Below are positions 26,958 through 35,963 of a stretch of DNA of 51,298 bases, piece by piece. The notes under the pieces were generated by a model. That model was not told the DNA's origin and did no database searches. It saw only the letters and a program-made list of their open reading frames with translations. Source of the DNA: Caballeronia fortuita (GTDB taxonomy: Bacteria > Pseudomonadota > Gammaproteobacteria > Burkholderiales > Burkholderiaceae); the NCBI RefSeq assembly GCF_001544835.2, contig NZ_FCNX02000026.1:1-51298 (forward strand), read 5' to 3'. Position 1 is the stretch's first letter. Every line of letters starts with the position of its first letter. The position numbers and the translations under genes were made by a program.

Positions 26958-27039
26958 GAATTCACCTGCTTGAAAGCCCGCGTGGGGCACCAGAAGCTCG
27001 GGCGCGGCGAGGATCGCCCGCCGCGCGCCAGAAAAAGAG

Positions 27040-27312
27040 TCAGCGGCGTGCCGCCAGCGCGACCGTCGTCGTCACGACGACGAGCGCGAAAACCGCGCAC
27101 GCGAGCCATTCGAGCGTGTCGCCGTCGTGGTACACGTCGACGATGTTGCCGAGCATGCGCGCGACGATCGTCGCCAGTATGCCAGCCGCGATGGCCGTCC
27201 AGATGCGCCCCGCCGGAGCGTGCACGACGCGTCCCGCGCGCCGCAGGGGATGCAGCCACCAGCCCGCCGCGCCGATCACCGCGCCGAGAAAAATCAGCCC
27301 GATCCAGCCCAT
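27040..27312 (-). CDS. Small multi-span membrane protein, unknown function
   Basis: 90-aa hydrophobic protein with three predicted membrane helices: about 2-20 (GWIGLIFLGAVIGAAGWWL), 37-55 (WTAIAAGILATIVARML) and 68-86 (LEWLACAVFALVVVTTTVAL). It loosely resembles small transglycosylase-associated/GlsB-type proteins, but I cannot assign it. The frame is open upstream to 27630 through AT-rich sequence; the ATG at 27312 puts the first helix at the N-terminus. No clear ribosome site. Lies 82 bp upstream of the aminopeptidase gene on the same strand. Confidence 0.6.
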   Translation of the reverse strand: MGWIGLIFLGAVIGAAGWWLHPLRRAGRVVHAPAGRIWTAIAAGILATIVARMLGNIVDVYHDGDTLEWLACAVFALVVVTTTVALAARR

Positions 27313-27669
27313 CAGCAGCGTCGCTTGGTTGAAGCCGGTTCTCGGGGAAGCGGAGCGTTTCGGTTGATGGGCATGGCTTTGCGCGGCTCTCGACGGGACG
27401 TAGCGGTTGAGTTTAGGGGCCGGATAAAGGGAGCGCAACACTCCGGTGCGCAAGTTTGAAAAACAGAAATAAGCGAATCCTTGAGCCGATATGCGAGTTT
27501 TCTGAATTTCAACGGATCGACCGAATGATAAAATGTTTATTCCGGTTTCGCTTTTATTTATTGGACAGATAAAACATGCAAAAAGCGAAATTAACATCCT
27601 CTTTGATTCGCTGAACCTATTGCTCACCAACCGGTTTAACGAAGCAGCGATGAAAGCATTATTTTTCCT
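27313..27669. other. AT-rich intergenic region upstream of the glycosyltransferase
   Basis: About 360 bp with no convincing gene. GC is about 38% over 27481-27660 by count, far below the surroundings. A possible extended -10 TGATAAAAT (27527/28-27534) points toward the glycosyltransferase, without a good -35. No inverted repeats or tRNA-like ends marking an insertion are obvious. Confidence 0.5.
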
Positions 27670-28488
27670 ATGATCGAAATTAATCCGATTTCCCTGCGCG
27701 GCCTCGAAATAATCATGACATATCGCGGTTCAGGACAGGAAAGGCGCGATAACCTGCGCGGCGTGCTGCGTCACTTGGGGCGCACCTATTCGGATTATCG
27801 GATCTGGCTGATCGAGGCTGACGCTGCGCCTACGTTCAACTGGAGCGAACTCGGCGATTCACGCATCCGGCATATATTCGTGCACGACACTGGGCCATTT
27901 CCGAAGGCAAGGCTGGTCAATCTCGGGGCGCTCGTCGCTAGAAGCCCGATTATCTGCATGCACGACGCTGATATGATCGCCAATCCGCATATGATGAGAG
28001 GATGTGTGGATTCATTGATGGACGGCGATAGCAGCGACGTCCTCTGTCCTTTTTCCCGCGTATTGAATGTTTCAGGCGATCGCCGCCAATCTTTCATCGA
28101 ATCAGGCAATTTCGACGAATTCGCGCCATTCATGGATGGCGACTTGCCCGAGGATATCAACGTGCTGTACGCGAACACGCCGGGCGCGATCAATCTCTTC
28201 AAGCGCCCGGATTTCATTCGTATCGGCGGTCTCGATCCGCAGTTCACGGGCTGGGGCGGTGAGGACGACGATCTGTTCGTGCGCGCCGCGCGGCTCGGTT
28301 TGCGCTGGCATTCGCTCACCGGCCCGGCCTCTTCGCTATTTCACCTGAATCACGACTCTGCTCATCGCTTTGACATCGTCGCGGACGATAAGAGCGCGAA
28401 AAACCGCGAGATGGCGCGTCAGACCAGTGAGATGCCCATCGAAGATCTGCAGGCGCGCGCCGCCGAACTGTCGAAGTACTTCGGCTGA
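27670..28488 (+). CDS. Family-2-like glycosyltransferase with galactosyltransferase C-terminal motif
   Basis: 272-aa GT-A fold glycosyltransferase. The metal/nucleotide-sugar motif is HDAD (98-101) in IICMHDADMIAN, and GGLDPQFTGWGGEDDDLFVRA (187-206 region) is the C-terminal galactosyltransferase motif carrying the catalytic acid. No membrane helix or signal peptide, so likely cytosolic, acting on a surface polysaccharide or lipid carrier. Its GC is lower than the neighbours', the upstream DNA is AT-rich, it lacks a ribosome site, and no other glycan genes are nearby. Recent acquisition is an inference. The sugar donor and acceptor are unknown. Confidence 0.72.
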   Translation: MIEINPISLRGLEIIMTYRGSGQERRDNLRGVLRHLGRTYSDYRIWLIEADAAPTFNWSELGDSRIRHIFVHDTGPFPKARLVNLGALVARSPIICMHDADMIANPHMMRGCVDSLMDGDSSDVLCPFSRVLNVSGDRRQSFIESGNFDEFAPFMDGDLPEDINVLYANTPGAINLFKRPDFIRIGGLDPQFTGWGGEDDDLFVRAARLGLRWHSLTGPASSLFHLNHDSAHRFDIVADDKSAKNREMARQTSEMPIEDLQARAAELSKYFG

Positions 28489-28615
28489 CGCCGCGGCGTT
28501 CCGTCCCACTTCGGCGGGCGAACGACGCCATCGTCAAGCTGCGTAAGCTTTTGCGCCTTCCCCGGGCCGCTCGCGCCCCAAATGCCACCTATAAATGAAC
28601 AAATGCGCAAAACGC

Positions 28616-28621
28616 TATAAT
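28616..28621 (+). promoter_or_regulatory. Candidate -10 element for hemA
   Basis: A perfect TATAAT 54 bp before the hemA ATG, in an AT-rich pocket. The hexamer at the -35 distance (AAATGA) is poor, so the promoter is only a candidate. Confidence 0.4.
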
Positions 28622-28674
28622 ATTGGGCTATCTGAAAGGCCATCGGCTTAGGCCCAAAGCATCAGCCCAAAACA

Positions 28675-29979
28675 ATGCAGCTCCTCACGATCGGAATCAA
28701 TCACCACACTGCGCCTGTCGCCCTGCGCGAACGCGTGGCGTTTCCGCTCGAACAACTGAAGCCCGCGCTGGGCGCGCTGAAGGACATCTGGCTGGGGCCG
28801 CTCGCGAAGGCGTCGCCGGAAGCGGCGATTCTTTCGACCTGCAATCGCACCGAACTGTACTGCGCCACCGACGACGCCGCCGCCCGCGAAGCCGCGATCC
28901 AGTGGCTCTCGCAGTACCACAACATTCCCGTTCCCGAACTCGCGCCGCACGTCTACGCGCTGCCGCAGTCCGAAGCCGTGCGTCACGCGTTTCGCGTCGC
29001 GTCCGGACTCGACTCGATGGTGCTCGGCGAAACGCAGATCGTCGGGCAGATGAAAGACGCGGTACGCACCGCATCGGAAGCCGGCGCGCTCGGCACGTAT
29101 CTCAACCAGTTGTTCCAGCGCACCTTCGCCGTGGCGAAAGAAGTGCGCACGACGACCGAAATCGGCGCGCAGTCCGTGTCGATGGCCGCCGCCGCCGTGC
29201 GTCTCGCGCAGCGCATCTTCGAGAACATTTCGAGCCAGCGCGTGCTGTTCATCGGCGCGGGCGAAATGATCGAGCTCTGCGCCACGCACTTCGCCGCGCA
29301 GAATCCGCGTGAGCTGGTCGTCGCGAACCGCACGGCCGAGCGCGGCGAGAAGCTCGCCAGCCGCTTCAACGGCCGCGCGATTCCGCTTTCCGAACTGCCC
29401 ACGCGCATGGCCGACTTCGACATCATCGTGTCCTGCACGGCGTCGACGCTGCCGATCATCGGGCTGGGCGCGGTCGAGCGTGCGGTGCGCGCGCGCCGCC
29501 ATCGGCCGATCTTCATGGTCGATCTCGCCGTGCCGCGCGACATCGAGCCGGAAGTCGGCAATCTTCAGGACGTGTTCCTCTACACCGTCGACGATCTCGG
29601 CGCGATCGTGCGCGAAGGCAATGCGTCGCGCCAGGCGGCGGTCGCGCAGGCCGAATCGATCATCGAGACGCGTGTCGCGAATTTCATGCAATGGCTCGAT
29701 GCGCGCAGCATCGTGCCGGTCATCCGCCACATGCACACGCAGGCGGACGCGCTGCGCCGCGCCGAACTCGAACGCGCGCGCAAGATGCTCGCGCGCGGCG
29801 ACGATCCCGCCGCCGTGCTCGAAGCGCTCTCGCAGTCGCTCACGAACAAGCTCATTCACGGCCCGACGCACGCGCTCAACCGCGCGAGCAGCGAGGAGCG
29901 CAGCCAGCTCATCGATCTGATGAGCGGCTTCTACCGTCACGGCTCGCCGTCCGATCCGTCGAATTCGTCGGACCGTTAG
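28675..29979 (+). CDS. hemA: Glutamyl-tRNA reductase
   Basis: 434-aa NADPH-dependent enzyme making glutamate-1-semialdehyde from Glu-tRNA, the first committed step of C5-pathway heme synthesis. The N-terminal GINHHTAPVALRE and the active-site C56 in STCNRTELYC are diagnostic. GLDSMVLGETQIVGQMK is the tRNA/substrate region, VLFIGAGEMIELCATHF the NADPH-binding fold, and a helical dimerisation domain ends the protein. This shows that the organism uses the C5 route here. The head of the hemA-prfA-prmC-grxD-ubiX block. Confidence 0.96.
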   Translation: MQLLTIGINHHTAPVALRERVAFPLEQLKPALGALKDIWLGPLAKASPEAAILSTCNRTELYCATDDAAAREAAIQWLSQYHNIPVPELAPHVYALPQSEAVRHAFRVASGLDSMVLGETQIVGQMKDAVRTASEAGALGTYLNQLFQRTFAVAKEVRTTTEIGAQSVSMAAAAVRLAQRIFENISSQRVLFIGAGEMIELCATHFAAQNPRELVVANRTAERGEKLASRFNGRAIPLSELPTRMADFDIIVSCTASTLPIIGLGAVERAVRARRHRPIFMVDLAVPRDIEPEVGNLQDVFLYTVDDLGAIVREGNASRQAAVAQAESIIETRVANFMQWLDARSIVPVIRHMHTQADALRRAELERARKMLARGDDPAAVLEALSQSLTNKLIHGPTHALNRASSEERSQLIDLMSGFYRHGSPSDPSNSSDR

Positions 29980-30078
29980 CGGCCACCTCTTTGCTATTCT
30001 CAAAGGCTGCCCGCGGCGCGCGCGGCGGCTTTCCCCGATCGCAGTAATCTCTGACGCCCAGCGCGTCATCTCCGTCCG

Positions 30079-31161
30079 ATGAAAACGAGCATGCAAAGCA
30101 AGCTCGACCAGCTTGCAAAACGGCAGGTCGATCTCAACGAACTATTGAGCCGTGAAGACGTGACTTCCGATATGGATCAATATCGGCGGCTCACACGCGA
30201 ACACGCGGAAATCAGCCCGATCGTCGATCAGTACGCGCTCTGGCGGCAGGCCCTGACCGACGAAGCCACCGCGCAGGAACTGCTCTCCGATCCGTCGATG
30301 CGCGATTTCGCCGAAGAGGAAATCGGCGAGGCACGCGAGCGCATGACGAAGATCGAAAGCGATCTGCAAACCATGTTGCTCCCGAAAGATCCGAACGATG
30401 ACCGCAACATCTTCATCGAAATTCGCGCGGGCACGGGCGGCGACGAATCCGCGCTGTTCGCGGGCGATCTGCTGCGCATGTATCTGCGTTACGCGGAACG
30501 CAATCGCTGGACGGCAGAAACGATGTCGGAAAGCGTCTCCGATCTCGGTGGCTACAAGGAAGTGATCGTGCGGCTCGCGGGACAAGGCGCGTATTCGCGG
30601 CTCAAGTTCGAATCGGGCGGGCATCGCGTGCAGCGCGTTCCGGCGACGGAAACGCAGGGGCGCATTCATACGTCCGCGTGCACGGTCGCGGTGATGCCGG
30701 AAGCCGATGAAATCAGCGAGGTCGTCATCAATCCGGCCGATCTGCGCATCGATACGTTCCGCGCGTCGGGCGCGGGCGGGCAGCACATCAACAAGACGGA
30801 TTCGGCGGTGCGCGTGACGCACTTGCCGACGGGCATCGTCGTCGAATGTCAGGACGACCGTTCGCAGCACAAGAACAAGGATCGCGCGCTGAAGGTGCTC
30901 GCCGCGCGCATCAAGGACAAGCAGTATCACGAGCAGCACGCGAAGGAAGCCGCGACGCGCAAGAGCCTGATCGGTTCGGGCGACCGCTCGGAGCGCATCC
31001 GTACGTACAACTTCCCGCAAGGCCGTATGACGGATCACCGCATCAACCTGACGCTCTACAAGCTCGAGTACATCATGGACGGCGATCTCGACGAACTCAT
31101 CGGCGCGCTCGTGTCCGAGCATCAGGCGGAACTGCTCGCGGCGCTCGGAGAATCCGAGTGA
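30079..31161 (+). CDS. prfA: Peptide chain release factor 1
   Basis: 360-aa class I release factor recognising UAA and UAG. The codon-reading PAT motif is at 188-190 and the peptidyl-hydrolysis GGQ at 233-235 (GAGGQHINKTDSAVR). The glutamine is the methylation target of PrmC, encoded by the next gene. Start at ATG 30079 gives the usual 360 aa; an in-frame ATG four codons later is possible. The stop overlaps the GTG of prmC (GTGA), giving coupled translation of factor and modifier. Confidence 0.97.
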   Translation: MKTSMQSKLDQLAKRQVDLNELLSREDVTSDMDQYRRLTREHAEISPIVDQYALWRQALTDEATAQELLSDPSMRDFAEEEIGEARERMTKIESDLQTMLLPKDPNDDRNIFIEIRAGTGGDESALFAGDLLRMYLRYAERNRWTAETMSESVSDLGGYKEVIVRLAGQGAYSRLKFESGGHRVQRVPATETQGRIHTSACTVAVMPEADEISEVVINPADLRIDTFRASGAGGQHINKTDSAVRVTHLPTGIVVECQDDRSQHKNKDRALKVLAARIKDKQYHEQHAKEAATRKSLIGSGDRSERIRTYNFPQGRMTDHRINLTLYKLEYIMDGDLDELIGALVSEHQAELLAALGESE

Positions 31162-32000
31162 GCGATGCCGCCGCATTGCTGCGTTCGTGCGCGCTGCCGC
31201 AGCTCGAAGCGCGCATCCTGTTGATGCACGTGCTCGGCTGGCGGCGCACGGAACTCATCACGCGCGATCGCGAGATTCTGCCGCAAGAAGCCGTCGCGCG
31301 TTTCGAAGCGCTCGCGGCAAGACGTCTGAACGGCGAGCCGATCGCGCAACTTACGGCCAAGCGCGAATTCTTCGGCCTCGACTTCGATGTCACGCCGGAC
31401 GTGCTGATTCCGCGCCCGGAAACGGAATTGCTCGTGGAACTCGCGCTCGAAGCCATCGCCGATACACCGAACCCGCGCGTGCTCGATCTCGGCACGGGAA
31501 CCGGCGCGATCGCGATTTCGATCGCGCATGCGCGTGCCGATGCGCGCATGTGGGCCGTGGATCGATCGGGCGCTGCATTGCAAGTCGCGCGAGCCAATGC
31601 CGCGCGTCTGCTGGACAAGAACACCGTCACGTTCATTGAAAGCGACTGGACCGCGAACATCGATCCGTCGCTGGCATTCGACACGATCGTCAGCAATCCG
31701 CCGTATATCGCGAGCGACGATCCGCATCTCCAACAAGGCGATCTGCGCTTCGAACCGCGCGGCGCGCTCACCGACGACGCAGACGGCCTGTCCGCGATCC
31801 GCGCGATCATCGAAACGGCGCCGTTTCTGCTCGCGGGCAACCGCACGCTGTGGCTCGAACACGGGTACGACCAGGCGGCCTTCGTTCGCGCGCTGCTCAC
31901 GGCGCGCGGCTTTACCGACGTGCGCTCGGTGCGCGATCTCGCCGGCATCGAACGCTGCTCCGGAGGACGGTTCATCGCGAGAGCGGCGCGGCTCGAGTAA
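31158..32000 (+). CDS. prmC: Release factor glutamine methyltransferase PrmC
   Basis: 280-aa SAM-dependent N5-glutamine methyltransferase for the GGQ motif of RF1/RF2. It has an N-terminal helical domain, SAM motif VLDLGTGTGAIAISIA and catalytic NPPY at 180-183 (SNPPYIASDDPHL). The GTG start at 31158 overlaps the prfA stop codon; the longer open frame upstream only runs through prfA. Followed after 56 bp by grxD, with a TATCAT -10-like hexamer in between. Confidence 0.93.
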   Translation: MSDAAALLRSCALPQLEARILLMHVLGWRRTELITRDREILPQEAVARFEALAARRLNGEPIAQLTAKREFFGLDFDVTPDVLIPRPETELLVELALEAIADTPNPRVLDLGTGTGAIAISIAHARADARMWAVDRSGAALQVARANAARLLDKNTVTFIESDWTANIDPSLAFDTIVSNPPYIASDDPHLQQGDLRFEPRGALTDDADGLSAIRAIIETAPFLLAGNRTLWLEHGYDQAAFVRALLTARGFTDVRSVRDLAGIERCSGGRFIARAARLE

Positions 32001-32056
32001 TCGAAATCCGCTATCATTTCAAGAACTCTCACCGAAATCTCAAGCGCAGGAACGCC

Positions 32057-32368
32057 ATGGATACGCAAGAACGCATCAAGCAAATCGTCGATCAAAACGC
32101 GGTCGTCCTCTTCATGAAGGGCACGGCGCAATTTCCGATGTGCGGCTTCTCCGGCCGCGCGATTCAAGTGCTCAAGGCATGCGGCGTCGATCAGATCAAG
32201 ACCGTGAACGTTCTCGAAGACGACGAAATCCGCCAGGGCATCAAGGAATTTTCCAACTGGCCGACCATCCCGCAGCTTTACGTGAACGGCGAGTTCATTG
32301 GCGGTTCGGACATCATGATGGAGATGTATCAGTCGGGCGAACTGCAGCAGCTTTTCGCAGCCGCCTGA
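32057..32368 (+). CDS. grxD: Monothiol glutaredoxin Grx4/GrxD
   Basis: 103-aa CGFS-type glutaredoxin that carries and delivers Fe-S clusters. CGFS is at 29-32 (QFPMCGFSGRA), with the preceding Lys21 of FMKGTA, the cis-proline in WPTIPQLYV and the glutathione-binding GGSD all present. ATG at 32057 follows GCAGGAA. It is 11 bp upstream of the ubiX GTG. Confidence 0.95.
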   Translation: MDTQERIKQIVDQNAVVLFMKGTAQFPMCGFSGRAIQVLKACGVDQIKTVNVLEDDEIRQGIKEFSNWPTIPQLYVNGEFIGGSDIMMEMYQSGELQQLFAAA

Positions 32369-32379
32369 GCTTTTAATAA

Positions 32380-32979
32380 GTGAGCGCGCCCGCTGCCGCA
32401 AAACGACGGCTCATCGTCGCGATTACCGGCGCAACGGGCGCCATCTACGGCGTGCGTCTGCTCGAGACGCTGCGTCGGCTTTCCGGCGTCGAGACGCATC
32501 TGCTCGTATCAAGCGCCGGCTGGCTCAACATCCAGCACGAACTCGATCTCGACAAGGCCGCCGTCCACGCGCTCGCGGATGTCGTCCATAGCGTTCGCGA
32601 TGTCGGCGCGACCATTGCGTCGGGTTCGTTTTCGACCGACGGCATGGTCGTCGCGCCCTGCTCGATGCGCACGCTCGCGAGCATCGCGCACGGCCTCTCC
32701 GACAACCTCATCACCCGCGCTGCCGACGTCGTCCTGAAAGAACGCCGCCGACTCGTGCTGCTCGTGCGCGAAACGCCGCTCAATCTCGCGCATCTGCGCA
32801 ACATGACGGCCGTCACCGAAATGGGCGGCGTGATCTTTCCGCCGTTGCCTGCGTTCTATCAAAAGCCCGCGAGCATCGACGAAATGGTCGATCACACGGT
32901 CGCGCGCGTCATCGATCTTTTCGGGATCGCGCAGCCGGTCGCTTCGTCGTGGCAAGGTTTGCGCGGCGAAGACGATTGA
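32380..32979 (+). CDS. ubiX: Flavin prenyltransferase UbiX
   Basis: 199-aa flavoprotein that prenylates FMN to make the cofactor for the UbiD decarboxylase in ubiquinone synthesis. FMN-binding ITGATGAIYGVRLLE is at 15-29; the central APCSMRTLASIAHGLSDNLITRAADV and the later LLVRETPLNLAHLRNM are family signatures. It starts with GTG at 32380, 11 bp after grxD, without a strong ribosome site. ubiD is not in this window. Confidence 0.94.
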   Translation: MSAPAAAKRRLIVAITGATGAIYGVRLLETLRRLSGVETHLLVSSAGWLNIQHELDLDKAAVHALADVVHSVRDVGATIASGSFSTDGMVVAPCSMRTLASIAHGLSDNLITRAADVVLKERRRLVLLVRETPLNLAHLRNMTAVTEMGGVIFPPLPAFYQKPASIDEMVDHTVARVIDLFGIAQPVASSWQGLRGEDD

Positions 32980-33074
32980 CAACACCTGCGACATAATTCG
33001 TTGCTCCGTCAGCCGTTTATTAACACGACTGACGGCATTACATTGACGGCATACCGCATAAGGAATTTGCCGCC

Positions 33075-33860
33075 ATGAGCCGACTGCCTTCCGTCTTTGT
33101 TTCCCACGGCGCCCCGACATTGCCGATCGATCCGTCGATGCCGTCCGCCGAATTCACATCGCTCGGTAACACGCTGCCGCGTCCCCGCGCGATTTTGATG
33201 CTTTCCGCGCACTGGGGCACGGCGCAGCCGGTGGCGAGCACGGCTGAACGTCCGGAGACCATCCACGATTTCTACGGCTTTCCGCGCGCGCTGTATGAGA
33301 TTCGCTATCCGTCGCCGGGCGCGCCCGAACTGGCGAAGCGCGCCGTCGCGTTGCTCGCCGCGCAAGGCATTCCTGCCGCGACGGCGGACCACGGGCTCGA
33401 TCACGGCGCCTGGGTGCCGATGCTCCTGATGTATCCGGACGCCGGCGTGCCGATCGCGCAGCTTTCGATTCAGCCGAATCTCGATGCCGCGCATCATTTC
33501 CGCATCGGACGCGCGTTGCGAGATTTGCGCGATGACGGCGTGATGATCGTCGGTTCGGGGCAGATTACGCACAATCTGCGCATGGCGGATTTCGGCGCGC
33601 GCCCGGAAGATGCCGATCCACGCGTGTCCGAGTTCACCGACTGGTTCGAAAGCCGCATGGCCGAACGCGATATCGGCGCCCTGCTCGACTATCGCGCCCG
33701 CGCGCCGCATGCCGCGCTGATGCATCCGACCGACGAACATCTGCTGCCGGTGTTCAGCGCGCTCGGCGCGGCGTCGGACGAGTATCGGCTGGGCATTCAA
33801 TCGCTCGGCACGTTCCAGCGCGCGCTCGCGATGACCAACTACATCTTCACCGACGACTGA
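33075..33860 (+). CDS. Class III extradiol (DOPA 4,5-dioxygenase-type) dioxygenase
   Basis: 261-aa LigB-fold protein related to YgiD and plant DODA. Putative metal-binding histidines lie in FVSHGAPT (H11), MLSAHWGT (H46) and a later MHPTDEHLLPV segment; DHGLDHGAWVPM (105-116) holds the proposed catalytic histidine. Characterised relatives cleave catecholic rings such as L-DOPA, but the natural substrate in most bacteria is unknown. Single gene, 95 bp after ubiX, ending at a bidirectional terminator. Confidence 0.87.
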   Translation: MSRLPSVFVSHGAPTLPIDPSMPSAEFTSLGNTLPRPRAILMLSAHWGTAQPVASTAERPETIHDFYGFPRALYEIRYPSPGAPELAKRAVALLAAQGIPAATADHGLDHGAWVPMLLMYPDAGVPIAQLSIQPNLDAAHHFRIGRALRDLRDDGVMIVGSGQITHNLRMADFGARPEDADPRVSEFTDWFESRMAERDIGALLDYRARAPHAALMHPTDEHLLPVFSALGAASDEYRLGIQSLGTFQRALAMTNYIFTDD

Positions 33861-33864
33861 GCGC

Positions 33865-33898
33865 AAAAAAGCCCGCCTGATCGCTCAGGCGGGCTTTG
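33865..33898. terminator. Bidirectional intrinsic terminator
   Basis: A 13-bp stem AAAGCCCGCCTGA (33868-33880)/TCAGGCGGGCTTT (33885-33897) with loop TCGC. Six A's at 33865-33870 become a T-run on the minus strand. It lies between the convergent dioxygenase and permease genes. Confidence 0.92.
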
Positions 33899-33917
33899 TC
33901 TTGCCGGTGCGAAACGC

Positions 33918-35510
33918 TTAGGCGCCCACTTCGTGAAGAATGTCGTCGCGGCTTTCGCGCTCGTCGAGATAGTTCGTGCGATATCCCGTGTGCACGCCCC
34001 AGTAATAGAAGATCAACGCGAGCACGGCGACCGCCGCCATGTCCCAGCCGTAAGGCAGCAAGCCGTTTCCGCCGAAGTCCTTGCTGCCGATCAGCGACAT
34101 GACTGCCATCGACGGCAGATACGCCACCAGCCACCACGCCGCCTTCAGATCGCGGCCCCAGCCCGCAAATCCGACCTTGCTCTGGAAGTAGAAGTACACA
34201 GGCAACGCGACGACCATCAGCAGGATGATTTCGCCGGTCAGCGGCCACTTTGCCCAGAACAGCACCAGCGACGCGCACACGAACGCAAACGGCGCGATCA
34301 CGCCCATCATCGGCAGTCTGAGCGGGCGATGGAGATCAGTGGCCGAGCGGCGCAGCGCCATCAGACTGACGGGGCCGGTGAGATATGAAATGACCGTCGC
34401 GACCGAGATCACCGCCGCGAGCGAACTCCAGCCGCGGAAGAAGAACAGGAACACGAACGCGACGAACAGGTTGAACCACATCGCGGGGCGCGGCACGCCG
34501 TAGAACGGATGCACGACGCCGAAGATCTTCGGCATCGTGTTGTTGCGCTCCATCGCGTAGATCATGCGCGTGGTCGTCGCCATGTAAGTCGTGCCAGTGC
34601 CGCTCGGGCTCACGAAAGCATCGACGTAAAGCAGGATCGCGAGCCAGTTCAGGTTCAGCGCGAGTGCCAATTCCGCGAACGGCGACGCGAAGTTGAAGTG
34701 CGACCAGCCCTTCGCCACGTCCGCCGGATTCACCGCGCCGATGTACGCAATCTGCAGCAGCACGTAGATCACGAGCGCGAGCAGGATCGATCCGATCACG
34801 GCGAACGGCACGCTACGCGCCGGATTGCGCGCTTCGCCGGCGAGGTTCACCGGGCTCTGGAAGCCGTTGAAGCTGAACACGATGCCGCTCGTCGCCACCG
34901 CCGTCAGCACGGCCGGCCAGCCGTACGGCGCGAAGCTCGACGCGGTGCCGAGATTCTCCGAATGGAACCCGGCGATGATCAGACCGGCGATGGTCGCGCC
35001 CGGAATGAGGAACTTGAAGACTGTGATCGCGGAGTTTGCGCGCGCGAAGACCTTCACGCCCCAATAGTTCAGCATGAAGTACACGATCACGAGGAGCGCC
35101 GACAGGCCGAGGCCCATCGGCGTGAGCGACTCGTTGACGAACAGCGCGTGCGCCCAGTCATACGGCCACGTGCTCATGTACTGGATCGATGCTTCCGCTT
35201 CGATCGGAATCACCGACACGATCGCGATCCAGTTCGCCCACGCGCTGATGAAGCCGACGAGCGCGCCGTGCGAGTAGCGCGCGTAGCGCACCATGCCGCC
35301 GGATTCGGGGAACATCGCCCCGAGCTCGGCGTACGTTAGCGCGATCGCAAGGATCACCACCGCGCCGATGACCCACGCGACGATCGCCGCCGGTCCGGCG
35401 ATCTTGGCGGCCTTCCACGCCCCGAACAGCCAGCCGGACCCTATGATGGAACCGAGGCCGGTCAACATGAGCGCCATCGGGCCGATATTTCTTTGTATCG
35501 AACTCTTCAA
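33918..35510 (-). CDS. APC-family amino acid permease
   Basis: 530-aa amino acid/polyamine antiporter-superfamily transporter with about 12-14 helices. LTGLGSIIGSGWLFGAWKAAKIAGPAAI is the TM1 region with the unwound GSG substrate motif; the later FSFNGFQSPVNLAGEARNPARSVP is typical APC TM6 to loop. The open frame runs to 35723, but the TTG at 35510 is preceded by GGAGAGA at good spacing and places the conserved KSSIQRNIGPMALM at the N-terminus. An ATG at 35543 is a poorer alternative. The transported amino acid is unknown. Confidence 0.87.
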   Translation of the reverse strand: MKSSIQRNIGPMALMLTGLGSIIGSGWLFGAWKAAKIAGPAAIVAWVIGAVVILAIALTYAELGAMFPESGGMVRYARYSHGALVGFISAWANWIAIVSVIPIEAEASIQYMSTWPYDWAHALFVNESLTPMGLGLSALLVIVYFMLNYWGVKVFARANSAITVFKFLIPGATIAGLIIAGFHSENLGTASSFAPYGWPAVLTAVATSGIVFSFNGFQSPVNLAGEARNPARSVPFAVIGSILLALVIYVLLQIAYIGAVNPADVAKGWSHFNFASPFAELALALNLNWLAILLYVDAFVSPSGTGTTYMATTTRMIYAMERNNTMPKIFGVVHPFYGVPRPAMWFNLFVAFVFLFFFRGWSSLAAVISVATVISYLTGPVSLMALRRSATDLHRPLRLPMMGVIAPFAFVCASLVLFWAKWPLTGEIILLMVVALPVYFYFQSKVGFAGWGRDLKAAWWLVAYLPSMAVMSLIGSKDFGGNGLLPYGWDMAAVAVLALIFYYWGVHTGYRTNYLDERESRDDILHEVGA

Positions 35511-35790
35511 TTCTCTCTCCAGTGTCTCGCGCAGCGCGCGCATCGCTTGCGGCCGGCAGAGCCGCGATCGCCGGCGAACGCGAGGAACATTCCCGGCGCG
35601 CCGGCGATGTCGGTGCAACCCTACGAAGGCGCGTAGTTTACCGGTTGCACCTTTCGAATTCAGTGCATACTGGAAAGAAAAAAATTGCCCCAAAGTTGTG
35701 TTTTCCACGTCATTAGCGGTCAAAATTGCAAGTTTCGTAAGCGTTTGTTACGCATCCCAAAAAAATCCCTTCAGAGTTGTCGGATATTAA
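35511..35790. other. Intergenic region between permease and cold-shock gene
   Basis: No gene seen. The part from about 35630 is AT-rich. It should carry the permease promoter: a TTGACC is present on the minus strand (35723-35718), but the hexamer at 17 bp (CACAAC) is poor. Confidence 0.45.
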
Positions 35791-35819
35791 TTGACCGCGA
35801 AATGGTTTCGCCGTATAAA
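35791..35819 (+). promoter_or_regulatory. Strong promoter of the cold-shock gene
   Basis: TTGACC (35791-35796), 17 bp, then TATAAA (35814-35819). Transcription from about 35826 would give a 5' untranslated leader of roughly 138 nt before the cold-shock ATG at 35964. Confidence 0.75.
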
Positions 35820-35963
35820 GCTTCTTGCAGGATTTCAAGTGGCGAGTGAATTGGTTCTTTCGAGTTCGCCATCACGGTACTCCGGTTGGTCCCATTGCCC
35901 CTTCCTTGATTTTCCGCACCCCTGGGCTTCGGCCTTATTCATCTTTTTTTTGGAACAAGTAAC

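Noticed and set aside
27313..27630. Upstream part of the 196-codon frame ahead of the small membrane protein
   Set aside because: Lies in AT-rich non-coding sequence with unconserved-looking composition; only the 90-aa hydrophobic part is plausible.
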